DNA of 62,909 nt from Paenibacillus sp. GM2 (GTDB lineage: Bacteria > Bacillota > Bacilli > Paenibacillales > Paenibacillaceae). Position 1 is the stretch's first letter. Each line of letters starts with the position of its first letter. Of this stretch, positions 9,930-18,389 are shown piece after piece. The stretch spans positions 957,463 through 1,020,371 of the forward strand of contig NZ_LN831279.1 of NCBI RefSeq assembly GCF_900069005.2, in the 5' to 3' direction. Position numbers and translations under genes: made by a program. The notes below the pieces were generated by a model that saw only the letters and a program-made list of their open reading frames with translations, had not been told where the DNA came from and did no database searches.

Positions 9930-11297
9930 TTAGGGGGATGTCGGTAGAATGAGCTTTATTTGAAAGATGCCTTGCTCAGAATCAGGATCCAGATGCACCA
10001 GTCCACCCAAACCCTCTATGGTTTCCTTTACAATTTTCAGACCGAGACCGTGAAATTCTTTGTTCTCTTTGGTAGACAGCAGTTCGCTACCCTTCATCAG
10101 CAAATGACCATCAAATGAATTAGAAACCTCAATGGTCGTCCAATCGTAAGTGTTTCCGCTGGTAATCTTAATGAATCGGTCAGGACCGGATACTTTATCG
10201 CAGGCGTCAATGGCATTATCTATTACATTCGTGAAAATACGGACGATTTCCAGTTCGGTTAATGAGATACTTTCGGGGAGGTGGGCCATAGCCGAAAAAA
10301 AGATCCCTTTGCCTTCACAAGTGTTGGCTGCATCCTGCAAAATAGCATCGAGGAGGACATTGTTGGAGTAGGTTCGATGAATTTGTACATTTTTATGCAT
10401 CGTATCATGAATATTGCCCAGCATCCGGGCCGCCTGCTCATACTCCTGGTTCTGCAGCAAGTTTTTCATTGAGTTCATCATATTGTTATAGTCATGCTGA
10501 AATGCGCGAAAGCTCTCCGTAAACCGGCGATAGGATTGATAATGGTGCATTTGGCGGGATAGCTGCTCCTCCAGCTGGCGGGTATGAAGTTCATATTCGA
10601 ACAGCTCTGATACTTTGGATGTATGATTAAAGATGAATATCAGCCACAATTTACCTACAACGCAGGAAATACAATATAAATCTGTGAACCAGGCTTGTTT
10701 CAAGCCAAGGAAACGTCCATCGTTTACAAGCGTAAGATAGACCAATTGAAGGAACAGGTAAATGATCACAAACTTGAGTTGTTCCCTGTTATATAGCAGC
10801 TGTCTGGCTCTTAAATCCGAGACGATTAGCCTGCGGGTAAGCAGATTGGACAGTATGGAAAGAAGAACAGCAAGTATGAATGTGGTGTAATAGTAAGTGT
10901 CTTGCTCAAGAACCTCCTTAATGCTCTTGTTAAATGCGATGGCATAAACCGAAATAACGATGCCTCTACTGCTGTATAAAGAAAACATGTAAAGGGTGCC
11001 TACATATAAAAATTGCAAGTGGCTGCCACGGAAAAGCCAATGATAGGAAAGCATGATAGATCCTATTATGATGTAGACCACAAATCGGTGATCGAGCAAT
11101 AAATAGGAGATCGCTGTGATACCGGTGCTGATGGCGATAGCGGCTACATAGGAAAGCCAGTGGCTTCTTTTTGACGGAAAGTATCTTTTGAAATAGGACA
11201 GATAGTAGGCATTATAAACAATTAACAGGGCGAATGATAAAGGCATCATGAGTTTCACCATCTCTTTGCCATTAATAGCCATGAATGCTTGCAGCAC
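9930..11297 (-). CDS. AgrC-like sensor histidine kinase (GHKL ATPase)
   Basis: Up to 455 residues. The N-terminal half holds about six hydrophobic segments (residues 15-220); a helical linker leads to the phosphoacceptor motif FQHDYNN (H268), the N-box (NVIDNAIDACDK, 357-368) and a G-box (HGLGLKIV, 416-423). This layout is that of AgrC/quorum-type kinases that sense a peptide at the membrane. The gene overlaps the upstream LytTR regulator by 26 bases if the GTG at 11297 is used; ATG codons at 11282, 11261 and 11249 are alternatives and no start has a clear ribosome site. No agrB or agrD-like gene is adjacent, so the signal is unknown. The surface-protein/sortase operon downstream is a plausible target, by location only. 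Confidence 0.85.
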   Translation of the reverse strand: MLQAFMAINGKEMVKLMMPLSFALLIVYNAYYLSYFKRYFPSKRSHWLSYVAAIAISTGITAISYLLLDHRFVVYIIIGSIMLSYHWLFRGSHLQFLYVGTLYMFSLYSSRGIVISVYAIAFNKSIKEVLEQDTYYYTTFILAVLLSILSNLLTRRLIVSDLRARQLLYNREQLKFVIIYLFLQLVYLTLVNDGRFLGLKQAWFTDLYCISCVVGKLWLIFIFNHTSKVSELFEYELHTRQLEEQLSRQMHHYQSYRRFTESFRAFQHDYNNMMNSMKNLLQNQEYEQAARMLGNIHDTMHKNVQIHRTYSNNVLLDAILQDAANTCEGKGIFFSAMAHLPESISLTELEIVRIFTNVIDNAIDACDKVSGPDRFIKITSGNTYDWTTIEVSNSFDGHLLMKGSELLSTKENKEFHGLGLKIVKETIEGLGGLVHLDPDSEQGIFQIKLILPTSP

Positions 11298-12021
11298 TTA
11301 CATAGTCGGCAAAAGTTTTTCTGACGTCTTTCATATAGGTCACCCCTATAGGAATATTCTCACCTGTCTTGAGAACCAGGCTATTTTGATGAAACCAGGT
11401 AATGTAGCGAAGATTCACCAAATAAGAACGATGGACGCGAACGAAATTCTTGCCGGCTAATTGCATGCCCAGCTGCTCCATGGTGGAGTAGAACTCCAGG
11501 CTTTTATTTTTGCTGTAATGTACGGTTACGATTCTTTTCCAGATTTCAAAATAAGCAATATCCTTGATGGGGATAATGGTTCGACTGCTGCCGGAACCGC
11601 ATATGAAAAGATCACTTGTTTTCTGCTGAACCATGCTTACTGCCCGGAGAAATACTTGTTCGAACTTGTCCGAAGGGGTTGAAGATTTGAGCAAATACTG
11701 GACCGCGGCAATATCAAATGCTTCGTATACATAGTCCTCACTGGTGGTAAGGAATATAATCTCTGATTTACATCCAAGCTGGCGAAGTTTTTTGGCAGTA
11801 TCCATCCCGTTCATTTGGCGCATCAGGATATCGAGGTAAATAATATCCGCCTGATTCGGAAAATCGGAAAGATGAAAAAGCAGTTCTTCTCCGCTATAGA
11901 ATGACGAAATGGAAACGTCTATATTGTTTCTGCTGGAAATCTGCCCGATCATCATGGCATATTGGTCCAAGGTTTCCTTATTATCATCACATAAAAATAT
12001 TGTTATCATCGTTTTCACCAT
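11272..12021 (-). CDS. LytTR-family response regulator (AgrA-like)
   Basis: 249 residues. An N-terminal receiver domain has the acidic pair CDDN (11-14) and the phosphoacceptor Asp in IIYLDILM (D64); the C-terminal part (about 140-245) is a LytTR DNA-binding domain with the typical FVRVHRSYLVNL segment. It is the partner of the kinase that overlaps its 3' end. LytTR regulators bind direct repeats and often control virulence, competence or cell-surface genes. A second possible start is the ATG at 12009, which gives the usual MITIFLCDDN beginning. Targets cannot be read from the sequence. Confidence 0.88.
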   Translation of the reverse strand: MVKTMITIFLCDDNKETLDQYAMMIGQISSRNNIDVSISSFYSGEELLFHLSDFPNQADIIYLDILMRQMNGMDTAKKLRQLGCKSEIIFLTTSEDYVYEAFDIAAVQYLLKSSTPSDKFEQVFLRAVSMVQQKTSDLFICGSGSSRTIIPIKDIAYFEIWKRIVTVHYSKNKSLEFYSTMEQLGMQLAGKNFVRVHRSYLVNLRYITWFHQNSLVLKTGENIPIGVTYMKDVRKTFADYVSAASIHGY

Positions 12022-12296
12022 CCATTTTTCCCATCCGACAGGAACCTAGCCCTGTTCTTCTGTCTATAGTCTGAATCAATGTAAATGATTTAACACTAAA
12101 AATTTTAGATGCAGCATATCGTATTATACAAATTTATTGAAATATGAACATATTAGTTATCTATTCGAAAAAAGGATATAAAAAAGAATACAGTAAACTT
12201 TTAAATTTCTGTGAACAATACTGTTTTGGGATTGAAAAATAGATTAAGGGTTATTATCGGCGGGGGAAAAGAGAAAAAGGTGCAGTAAAAATTCAA
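12022..12296. other. AT-rich intergenic region upstream of the LytTR gene
   Basis: About 275 bases with no credible ORF. It must hold the minus-strand promoter for the two-component genes, but I could not settle on a -35/-10 pair. No RNA structure or repeat stands out. Confidence 0.4.
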
Positions 12297-12333
12297 CAAA
12301 AAAGACGGCGCGTGTCGCGGACACCGCCGTCTC
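12297..12333 (-). terminator. Intrinsic terminator of the ibr-like operon
   Basis: A strong hairpin (AGACGGCG-GTGTC paired with GACACCGCCGTCT, one bulged base, three-base loop) is followed on the minus strand by a run of six T. It sits directly after the stop codon of the ParB-like gene. Confidence 0.85.
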
Positions 12334-12340
12334 TCTGTGC

Positions 12341-13009
12341 TTATTTATAATATTTGTTCTCAAATTCAGTCCAAGATTTGGAGAACTCGTGATTTTGGAA
12401 AGCTTGCTTTAATCCGGTGATTTGCTTGAGACGAATGATCTCATCTGGCTCCATGCCGAGATTCTCGGCAATCTTCTCGTCGCTCCATCCTTCCTGAGTC
12501 AGCGATAGGACAATTTGGGACATCGAACGAATCTGGTGCGTCCCTCTGGCACGATTATGCCTGATCGTTGATCCCATACGCTCGGCAAGAGGTTTATCGA
12601 TAATGGTTAAGGGCAAATAACCATAGGTTCTTTTTAAAATATCCTGATGTTCTTTGCCAATACGTAAGCGATGAAACCCGTCGGTAATTTCGTAATGATG
12701 ATCGGTGATTTTATAGGCTACGATCGGCTGTGTGAAGCCATCCAGAAGGATGGATGTGTAGAGCAGTTTCATTTCTGCAGGAGCTACTTTGTTAGGGTTA
12801 TAAGCATTTGCATAGATTCGATCGGCTCGTATCCATTGCACCAGGTCGACCGGTTCGGAAAAGGGGGATACTGTCCGCAGCTGCATTCGAATCTTATTTA
12901 GCGTTTGTACTTGCTCCTCCAGGCTCATTCGCTTAATCATCTGCTTTAATCTATCCAGCAGTGCTTCCAGCTCCGAATTAGCTTCGGATAATTGTATACT
13001 TTCTTCCAT
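12341..13009 (-). CDS. ParB/Srx-fold protein, IbrB-like
   Basis: 222 residues. After a helical N-terminus (1-50) comes a ParB-like/sulfiredoxin-fold domain: RADRIYANAYNPNKV, then ILLDGFTQPIVAY, ITDGFHRLRIGK, and the RHNRARGTH segment, i.e. the GEHR-like and box-II-like motifs seen in ParB-related proteins of non-partition type. A C-terminal helix-turn-helix-like stretch follows (WSDEKIAENLGMEPDEIIRLK). IbrB proteins co-occur with IbrA, a PAPS-reductase-like protein, and that gene is two positions upstream here. In E. coli the pair is reported to activate immunoglobulin-binding protein genes; the biochemical role is not established. The start has AAGGAG 11 bases upstream and lies inside the end of the GNAT gene (32-base overlap). 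Confidence 0.75.
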   Translation of the reverse strand: MEESIQLSEANSELEALLDRLKQMIKRMSLEEQVQTLNKIRMQLRTVSPFSEPVDLVQWIRADRIYANAYNPNKVAPAEMKLLYTSILLDGFTQPIVAYKITDHHYEITDGFHRLRIGKEHQDILKRTYGYLPLTIIDKPLAERMGSTIRHNRARGTHQIRSMSQIVLSLTQEGWSDEKIAENLGMEPDEIIRLKQITGLKQAFQNHEFSKSWTEFENKYYK

Positions 13010-13436
13010 AGGCCGGGGCCAACTCCTTGTCGCTTCTTCTCAATAAAAACCAGAAATTTCTGGTGGTTCGATAGATCTCGAAACCTTGCTCCAGATAATA
13101 ATTCTTAATATATTCCAAAGCAGTAGAAGTTCGAATGGGCATGTTGAGCTCTTCACAGTAAGCGAATCGGGCCGCGGTCAAAGCCTTGAATAACCCTTGT
13201 TTGCGGTACCCGGGCTCTACATATTCCGTAGTAAACAAAATATACTCGTCCATGATCCTTAACGAGGAAAAAGCGACAACCATCCCGTTTCTCTCGATGA
13301 GAAACCATATTCTATCGGATTCGTTGCGCAAATAAGGCATTTGACGAATATATCGTTCCTCTGCAAAAAAACGGCCCATCTTGGAGTAAAATATGGCTTT
13401 ATCATATTTTCCCTCAAAGCACTGAATTGTTTCCAT
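12978..13436 (-). CDS. GNAT-family N-acetyltransferase
   Basis: 152 residues from the ATG at 13436, which has GGAGG 8 bases upstream; an earlier in-frame codon exists but lacks a ribosome site. The fold signature is visible: a beta strand ending in TTEYVEPGYRKQGLFKAL, where the Q/RxxG/A acetyl-CoA loop reads YRKQGLFKAL, and a later YYLEQGFEIYRTTR strand. The substrate is unknown. The gene overlaps both neighbours (23 bases with the PP-loop gene, 32 with the ParB-like gene), which argues for translational coupling and a shared function. Confidence 0.75.
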   Translation of the reverse strand: METIQCFEGKYDKAIFYSKMGRFFAEERYIRQMPYLRNESDRIWFLIERNGMVVAFSSLRIMDEYILFTTEYVEPGYRKQGLFKALTAARFAYCEELNMPIRTSTALEYIKNYYLEQGFEIYRTTRNFWFLLRRSDKELAPAYGRKYTIIRS

Positions 13437-14739
13437 AGTGATCCTCCGTGATTGCCCTGCGCATGTATTTGTCCTGAGCATCCTCCAAATAGATCAGATT
13501 CCGATACTTCTGCCGGAGCTGCTTCAAATGCTGCACATCCGACTTTGTGGGGGCAAAACTGAGCCGTCGCAGCCAAAAGTCGTTCTTCTCGATCGCTCTC
13601 GCTACCCTCCGCCAGGTCGGAAGCTTCTTGCGAGCCTCCAGCTTGCGGTCTGCTTCATCCGGGATGCTTGCCAGCTGAATGCCGTGAAAAGACCACCACC
13701 GCAAAAAGGACTTGATCTTGCGGTAATAATGATCCCGCAGTTCAGGCGCGTAAATGCCAAGGCTTTCCAGTAAAAAAACGCTATATTGCTGCCAGGTCAT
13801 GGCGGCTGGTTTTTCCGATTTCATATTTCCGAGCAGAGAAGAACGGGCGTAAATATTGCCAAAGTTCACGCCATGAACCCGGCTTACAACCCTTTCCCAG
13901 GTTTCGGGCTCCAGGGCGCGGAACTGGTCCAGTCCGCTGCGCTGATCATCGCCGTACGGTTGGCATAATCTTTGCTGATGAATGCTCAAGCCATTTTTGT
14001 ACATCAGCTCATAGATGTCGTTAGAAGCAAGGTTCAACTGGCTTACCGCTCCCCAGATATCCTCCGTTTTCCAATCATATATCGGATAAAAGTTATAAAT
14101 CGGACTAGGTGAATCAGGAGCGCGCAACTTCGTTGTCCAGACATAACCCAGGTAGGTATCTTTGGTTTTGTTAATAATGGTATTAAATCGATGAAGGCTC
14201 TCATCGCTGCGGATGGCAATACCCGCTGCAGCAGGCCCACGATGTATCTTCTGAAACCAAACACTGAAACGAGACGTAAATTCCTCGAACTCCATCCCTT
14301 TATAGAACCATGTCCAGTCCTCCGGCAGGTTGTCCTCATTGATTACGCAATCATGTACAGGCATGTTCCTAACCCACTTGTTCCGTTCCAGACGATCCCA
14401 ACAGATCCAAGTAGGCTGTATCACGGATACTGCGTTGCGCAAGGAAAATGGCAAGCAACACCAATAAAAGTTCTCAACTACATCAGCCGTAATCCGGCGC
14501 AATTCTTCAATATGCTGAATCGTTGCTTCATATTGCGCTTCCAAATCAATAAATAAAACGCTAAAGGTTCTATTTTGTTGTCTGGCAATGTCAGCGCAAA
14601 GCTGGAGCATGACAGAGCTGTCCTTTCCACCGGATACACACAGGTAAATCGAATCAAAATTGGAGAATACCAGGTTGAATCGTTCTCGCGCAGCAGTTAA
14701 TACATTTTTGGCCGAATATACCTTGGGGATTTGGAACAC
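13414..14739 (-). CDS. PAPS-reductase-like PP-loop protein (DUF3440, IbrA-like)
   Basis: 441 residues. The N-terminal ATP-pyrophosphatase domain has the PP-loop SGGKDSS (36-42), followed by a WCCLPFSLRNAVS region with paired Cys and, later, NFYPIYDWKTEDIWG, the motif that places the substrate side in PAPS-reductase-like folds. The C-terminal half matches the DUF3440 extension of IbrA proteins. Related PP-loop enzymes activate a substrate by adenylation before sulfur transfer or reduction; the IbrA substrate is not known. It is the first gene of a three-gene minus-strand operon with the GNAT and ParB-like genes. DndC is a distant relative, but no other dnd gene is present. Confidence 0.8.
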   Translation of the reverse strand: MFQIPKVYSAKNVLTAARERFNLVFSNFDSIYLCVSGGKDSSVMLQLCADIARQQNRTFSVLFIDLEAQYEATIQHIEELRRITADVVENFYWCCLPFSLRNAVSVIQPTWICWDRLERNKWVRNMPVHDCVINEDNLPEDWTWFYKGMEFEEFTSRFSVWFQKIHRGPAAAGIAIRSDESLHRFNTIINKTKDTYLGYVWTTKLRAPDSPSPIYNFYPIYDWKTEDIWGAVSQLNLASNDIYELMYKNGLSIHQQRLCQPYGDDQRSGLDQFRALEPETWERVVSRVHGVNFGNIYARSSLLGNMKSEKPAAMTWQQYSVFLLESLGIYAPELRDHYYRKIKSFLRWWSFHGIQLASIPDEADRKLEARKKLPTWRRVARAIEKNDFWLRRLSFAPTKSDVQHLKQLRQKYRNLIYLEDAQDKYMRRAITEDHYGNNSVL

Positions 14740-15065
14740 CTCCAGACTTAAAAATCCGCAATTTTATACAATATCTGCCTTAAACCACTTCGGCTGATAA
14801 AAATCATACAAAATTCTCATAATTCGACAGGAAGTATGTTCCAAATTGATCTTTTGATGTTCCGAATAAGATTATTCCGATAAATTTTTTCAAAATTAGA
14901 CAAAACCTTGGGCCTTTATTGTATTGAGAACAAAAAAATATTAATTGGGAACAAAGACGGCCCCTGAAAACCCTGAAAATATATCTTGAAAACATACAAT
15001 TAATTAAGAAAACATCAATAGCTAAATGATTTATATTTACATCTATATAAAGGGGAAGTACAGGA
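14740..15065. other. Divergent intergenic region
   Basis: About 326 bases between the PP-loop gene (minus strand) and the EIIC-EAL gene (plus strand). AT-rich; it should hold both promoters. I see no convincing -35/-10 pair, riboswitch-like structure or repeat. Confidence 0.4.
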
Positions 15066-17198
15066 ATGATGGAGAAGCTTGATGCGCTTGCATCCAGACT
15101 CGCTAACCAACAGACTCTCCAGGGGCTCCGCAGGGGGCTGTTATATTTGATGCCGCTTATTTTGATCGGTTCCTTTATATTGGCGCTGACGAATCTGCCC
15201 ATTCCGATCTACCAGAGTTTTCTGGAACATACGCTTGGAGACGGGTGGCGGGACATCAGTCTATCGATTTACCACGGAACGCTGCAGATCCTGTCCATGA
15301 CAGCCCTGATTACAGTCAGTTATGCCTTGGCAGGCAAAGAAAATCTTGTGATTTCCGGAGAGGTAAACCCTATCGTTATTGTAATAACGACATTTGCTTC
15401 ATATATTACCTTCAGCAATGATTCGAAGCTGATCCCTAACGCTGCGGAAGCAGGGACCGCCTGTATTTCCGGAGCACTGATCATATCTGTATTAGCTTGC
15501 AAGATGTTCTGTTTCTTTTACAATTGCCGCGATCGCATCCGTCCCTCGAATTTAATCGATTATCAGGGAAGCTCCCGAATCCGTTCTTCTTTTCGGGCTG
15601 TTATCCCCTCACTGCTTACCATTCTCTTCTTCAGCGTAGCAAGGCATTGGTTCGATGTTATCCAAATAATGCTTCAGCGAATCATTCACGAGGCCTGGTT
15701 CTCAGAATACAACTATTTCTCAGCGTTGATGATAATTCTTCTAACACATGTCTTATGGTTCCTAGGCATACATGGCGGTAATTTTATGAATAATACGATG
15801 TCAGGGGCAGGAACAGAAGTTTCTGAGAACGCTATCTCCGCCATATTTACAAAAGAATTTTTTGATATATATGTGTATCTCGGCGGGGCCGGCGTTACTT
15901 TGGGACTGCTCGTCGCTTTGCTATTGGCCGGAGAGAGGGGAGGAGAACGGCGGCTAGCGAGGATTTCTATTCTGCCGGGCATTTTTAACATCAACGAGAT
16001 CATCATTTTCGGTCTGCCTATCCTATTCAATCCTTATTATTTGATTCCGTTTCTGATGTCGCCTGTCATTCTAGGGATTACCTCCTGGATAGCCGTATAT
16101 ATAGGCTGGATTCCTCCGGCAACCCATGCGGTTGAATGGACAACCCCTATTTTTCTATCCGGTTATCTTGGTTCAGGATCTATGGCTGGAGTCGTATTGC
16201 AGGCGGCAAATCTGATATTGGCCGTGTTGATTTATATGCCTTTTGTCCGACTGCAGGCCAGGCAGCATCACCGCTCGCGGATGACGGCCTTCAGGAATCT
16301 GGCCAGCGAAGTGCAATATATTCAAGCCGGTCAACAGAGAAGCTTTTTGAACCGACATGATGAAACAGGTTACCTGGCTCGCGCTTTGGCGGCCGAAATC
16401 AGGGACGGTTTGCTCCATCATGCCCCGTCCTTTCATTTGGAATATCAGCCAAAGGTAAATTATAAAGGCGAAGTGATGGGGGCGGAGGCTTTGCTGCGAT
16501 GGATGCATCCGGTTTATGGCACCGTATCGCCTCTGGTTATTTTAAGCCTTTGTGATGAAGCTCATTTAACCCATCAATTGGGGCAATGGATCATCCATCA
16601 GGCCTGTTGCGATTGGAAATATTGGCATGACCAAGGATATGAGCAGGTTTCTTTGTCCATGAACTTAAGCCCGCAGCAGCTGAAGGAGGATGATTCACTG
16701 GTTGAAGTTGTGGAATCGTGTATTCGCCGATTTGAGGTTGACCCTCATTGTATTGAACTGGAACTTACAGAGAATGCCACCATTGATCTAAGTGAGGCTA
16801 CTTTAAACAAACTTAAGCAAATCAAGGAAATGGGGCTGAGTATCTCGATTGATGATTTTGGAGCCGGTCACAGCTCATTGCTGTATTTGTGCGATTTATA
16901 TGCCAATGTGGTTAAGCTGGATGCTTCGCTAATACGTACGATCACCAGTGATAGGTACCGCCGGCAGATTGTAAAATCCTTGATCTCCCTTTGTAGTCAA
17001 TTAAAGGTCAAGCTTATTGTGGAAGGTGTAGAAACACAGGAACAAATGGAATTGCTTCATGAGTTCGGCTGTGAATATTATCAAGGGTATTATTTTAGCA
17101 GGTCGCTGGACAGCGATAGCTTTATGGAGTACTTGCAGCAGCATGGATGGGTCCGGGATCGAGAGGATACTCAAGCAGGGAGACTTACCTCTAGCTGA
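15066..17198 (+). CDS. PTS EIIC-like membrane domain fused to an EAL c-di-GMP phosphodiesterase
   Basis: 710 residues. The first about 390 residues form a multi-pass membrane domain resembling the cellobiose/lactose-type PTS permease EIIC (many hydrophobic segments; MPLILIGSFILALTNLP near the start; conserved loop around FLGIHGGN). The C-terminal part is a complete EAL domain: GAEALLRW (E at about 474), SMNLSPQQL, ELTENATI, SIDDFGAGHSSL, VKLD, VEGVET and YYQGYYFS. All metal- and substrate-binding residues of active c-di-GMP phosphodiesterases are present. No PTS IIA or IIB domain is fused or adjacent. The domain pairing suggests a sugar- or ligand-sensing membrane module controlling c-di-GMP breakdown; this is inference. 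The ribosome site is AGGGGAA; ATG 15069 is an equal alternative. Confidence 0.88.
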   Translation: MMEKLDALASRLANQQTLQGLRRGLLYLMPLILIGSFILALTNLPIPIYQSFLEHTLGDGWRDISLSIYHGTLQILSMTALITVSYALAGKENLVISGEVNPIVIVITTFASYITFSNDSKLIPNAAEAGTACISGALIISVLACKMFCFFYNCRDRIRPSNLIDYQGSSRIRSSFRAVIPSLLTILFFSVARHWFDVIQIMLQRIIHEAWFSEYNYFSALMIILLTHVLWFLGIHGGNFMNNTMSGAGTEVSENAISAIFTKEFFDIYVYLGGAGVTLGLLVALLLAGERGGERRLARISILPGIFNINEIIIFGLPILFNPYYLIPFLMSPVILGITSWIAVYIGWIPPATHAVEWTTPIFLSGYLGSGSMAGVVLQAANLILAVLIYMPFVRLQARQHHRSRMTAFRNLASEVQYIQAGQQRSFLNRHDETGYLARALAAEIRDGLLHHAPSFHLEYQPKVNYKGEVMGAEALLRWMHPVYGTVSPLVILSLCDEAHLTHQLGQWIIHQACCDWKYWHDQGYEQVSLSMNLSPQQLKEDDSLVEVVESCIRRFEVDPHCIELELTENATIDLSEATLNKLKQIKEMGLSISIDDFGAGHSSLLYLCDLYANVVKLDASLIRTITSDRYRRQIVKSLISLCSQLKVKLIVEGVETQEQMELLHEFGCEYYQGYYFSRSLDSDSFMEYLQQHGWVRDREDTQAGRLTSS

Positions 17199-17390
17199 GA
17201 CATAATTCATGAAGGATTTAAGCAATTACAATATTCGGGTCGATTTTTGTCGTATTAAGGACAATGAGTGCCCTATTGGGATCATTCCGCCCGATTCTCT
17301 AAAAAAAGCATACTAAAATAAATATAAATGAAAGTTTAAGCTTCCTCGGGAATAGTCTATTAAAAATGAAGTGAAAGGCGGTGAGTTTTA

Positions 17391-17720
17391 TTGGATATTC
17401 TTAGGCCGATTGATGGCGTGTACCAATGTATCAACAATCCGAACAACCGACGAAAATATGTATTAAGGGAAGTCGAAGGCAGCTTACCGGTTCTTGTGCG
17501 AATTGAGGGAGATGACGACGATAAAGCGGTACATGAGAAAGAGCTGTCGCCCCAAAATGATCTGTTTGCAAAGCTTCAAATTAACGGAAGCATGGGAGAA
17601 ACAGGGGATTTAACTCATTTAGGATTGGTTGAAAATGATGGCGAATCCGTAGATTTACAAAAATTGAGTCTGGCAAGTGAGGTATCGCGCATAAAAAAAT
17701 ATCTGAGTTCCCCGTATTAG
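17391..17720 (+). CDS. Small protein of unknown function
   Basis: 109 residues, acidic, no signal peptide or membrane segment. TTG start with AAAGGCGGTGAG ending 6 bases upstream; no better start is seen. It is followed at once by a strong terminator, so it is likely a single-gene transcript. The N-terminus (RPIDGVYQC, then NRRKYVLREVEGSLPVLVRIEGDDDD) looks like a compact beta domain. I do not recognise the family. Its position directly upstream of a ger operon could hint at a sporulation role, but nothing in the sequence proves that. Confidence 0.65.
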   Translation: MDILRPIDGVYQCINNPNNRRKYVLREVEGSLPVLVRIEGDDDDKAVHEKELSPQNDLFAKLQINGSMGETGDLTHLGLVENDGESVDLQKLSLASEVSRIKKYLSSPY

Positions 17721-17724
17721 AAAG

Positions 17725-17756
17725 ATCCTGGAGTGATAGGCTCCAGGATTTTTTTG
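17725..17756 (+). terminator. Intrinsic terminator
   Basis: Perfect stem ATCCTGGAG/CTCCAGGAT with a 7-base loop, followed by seven T. It ends the 17391 gene and abuts the stop codon of the convergent gene. Confidence 0.9.
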
Positions 17757-17757
17757 T

Positions 17758-18186
17758 CTAATCGGAGTAGGCCGCTGCACTGAAGCTTTCCGGTCCCCTT
17801 CTGGCGGGGAACTGTGTAGGCGCATCGCCTTTGCTCACAAACGCCTGGTAGATCAAAAATCCCGAGTTGGGTGGAGTGTAGTCTACTCCGTCAGCTATGA
17901 CAGCTTTGAGGACTGTTCCCATCGGCAGAAGTTCCGTCAGGGAGTATATAAGTACGGCATCTGGTCCGGTACCCCGGAAGATATCTATGGTAATCGGTGT
18001 TTCTTCACTAATAATTCCACTTATGGTTACCAACGCAGTGAATTGAATGCGCAGATTTGGCCCCGCTTCGGAAACATCCAATCCCAGGGTACCAAACAGC
18101 ATGGGTGACGAGTCAACCAGAATGATGCCGATAGACCCGGTTGTGCTGGAATTTTGCGATACTTGCTGGTCCAAAAAACGTCCCAC
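17758..18186 (-). CDS. Beta-rich small protein of unknown function
   Basis: 142 residues from the GTG at 18186, chosen because AGGAGGTG stands 6 bases before it; the earlier in-frame GTG at 18195 overlaps that ribosome site. The sequence alternates short hydrophobic strands (GSIGIILVDSSPMLFGTLGLDV, IRFTALVTISGII-like and TPITIDIFRGTG segments) and has no membrane helix, a pattern like jelly-roll domains of spore-surface proteins. That resemblance is weak and I do not assign a family. It lies convergent to the 17391 gene and divergent from the gerA gene. Confidence 0.6.
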   Translation of the reverse strand: MGRFLDQQVSQNSSTTGSIGIILVDSSPMLFGTLGLDVSEAGPNLRIQFTALVTISGIISEETPITIDIFRGTGPDAVLIYSLTELLPMGTVLKAVIADGVDYTPPNSGFLIYQAFVSKGDAPTQFPARRGPESFSAAAYSD

Positions 18187-18389
18187 CTTATTCACCTCCT
18201 CGCCTTATTCCTAATTACCCTATGATAATTTTTAGCGGAGGTATAGGCAGTAATAATACCGTGGCAAAAAATGGCTCTATCCTAGTCGGATCTTAGCAGG
18301 AGAAATTCATAATATCGCTTGAATAAAGCTAATTCATTCGGGTGATTTTATATAAAAGTATCCAGCTTCAGCGAAAGGAGCTATTTATA

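Noticed and set aside
13414..14739. DndC of a DNA phosphorothioation system
   Set aside because: PP-loop similarity only; no dndB, dndD or dndE gene nearby, and the C-terminal half fits DUF3440.
14740..15065. c-di-GMP riboswitch upstream of the EIIC-EAL gene
   Set aside because: I looked for GEMM-like conserved segments and found none.
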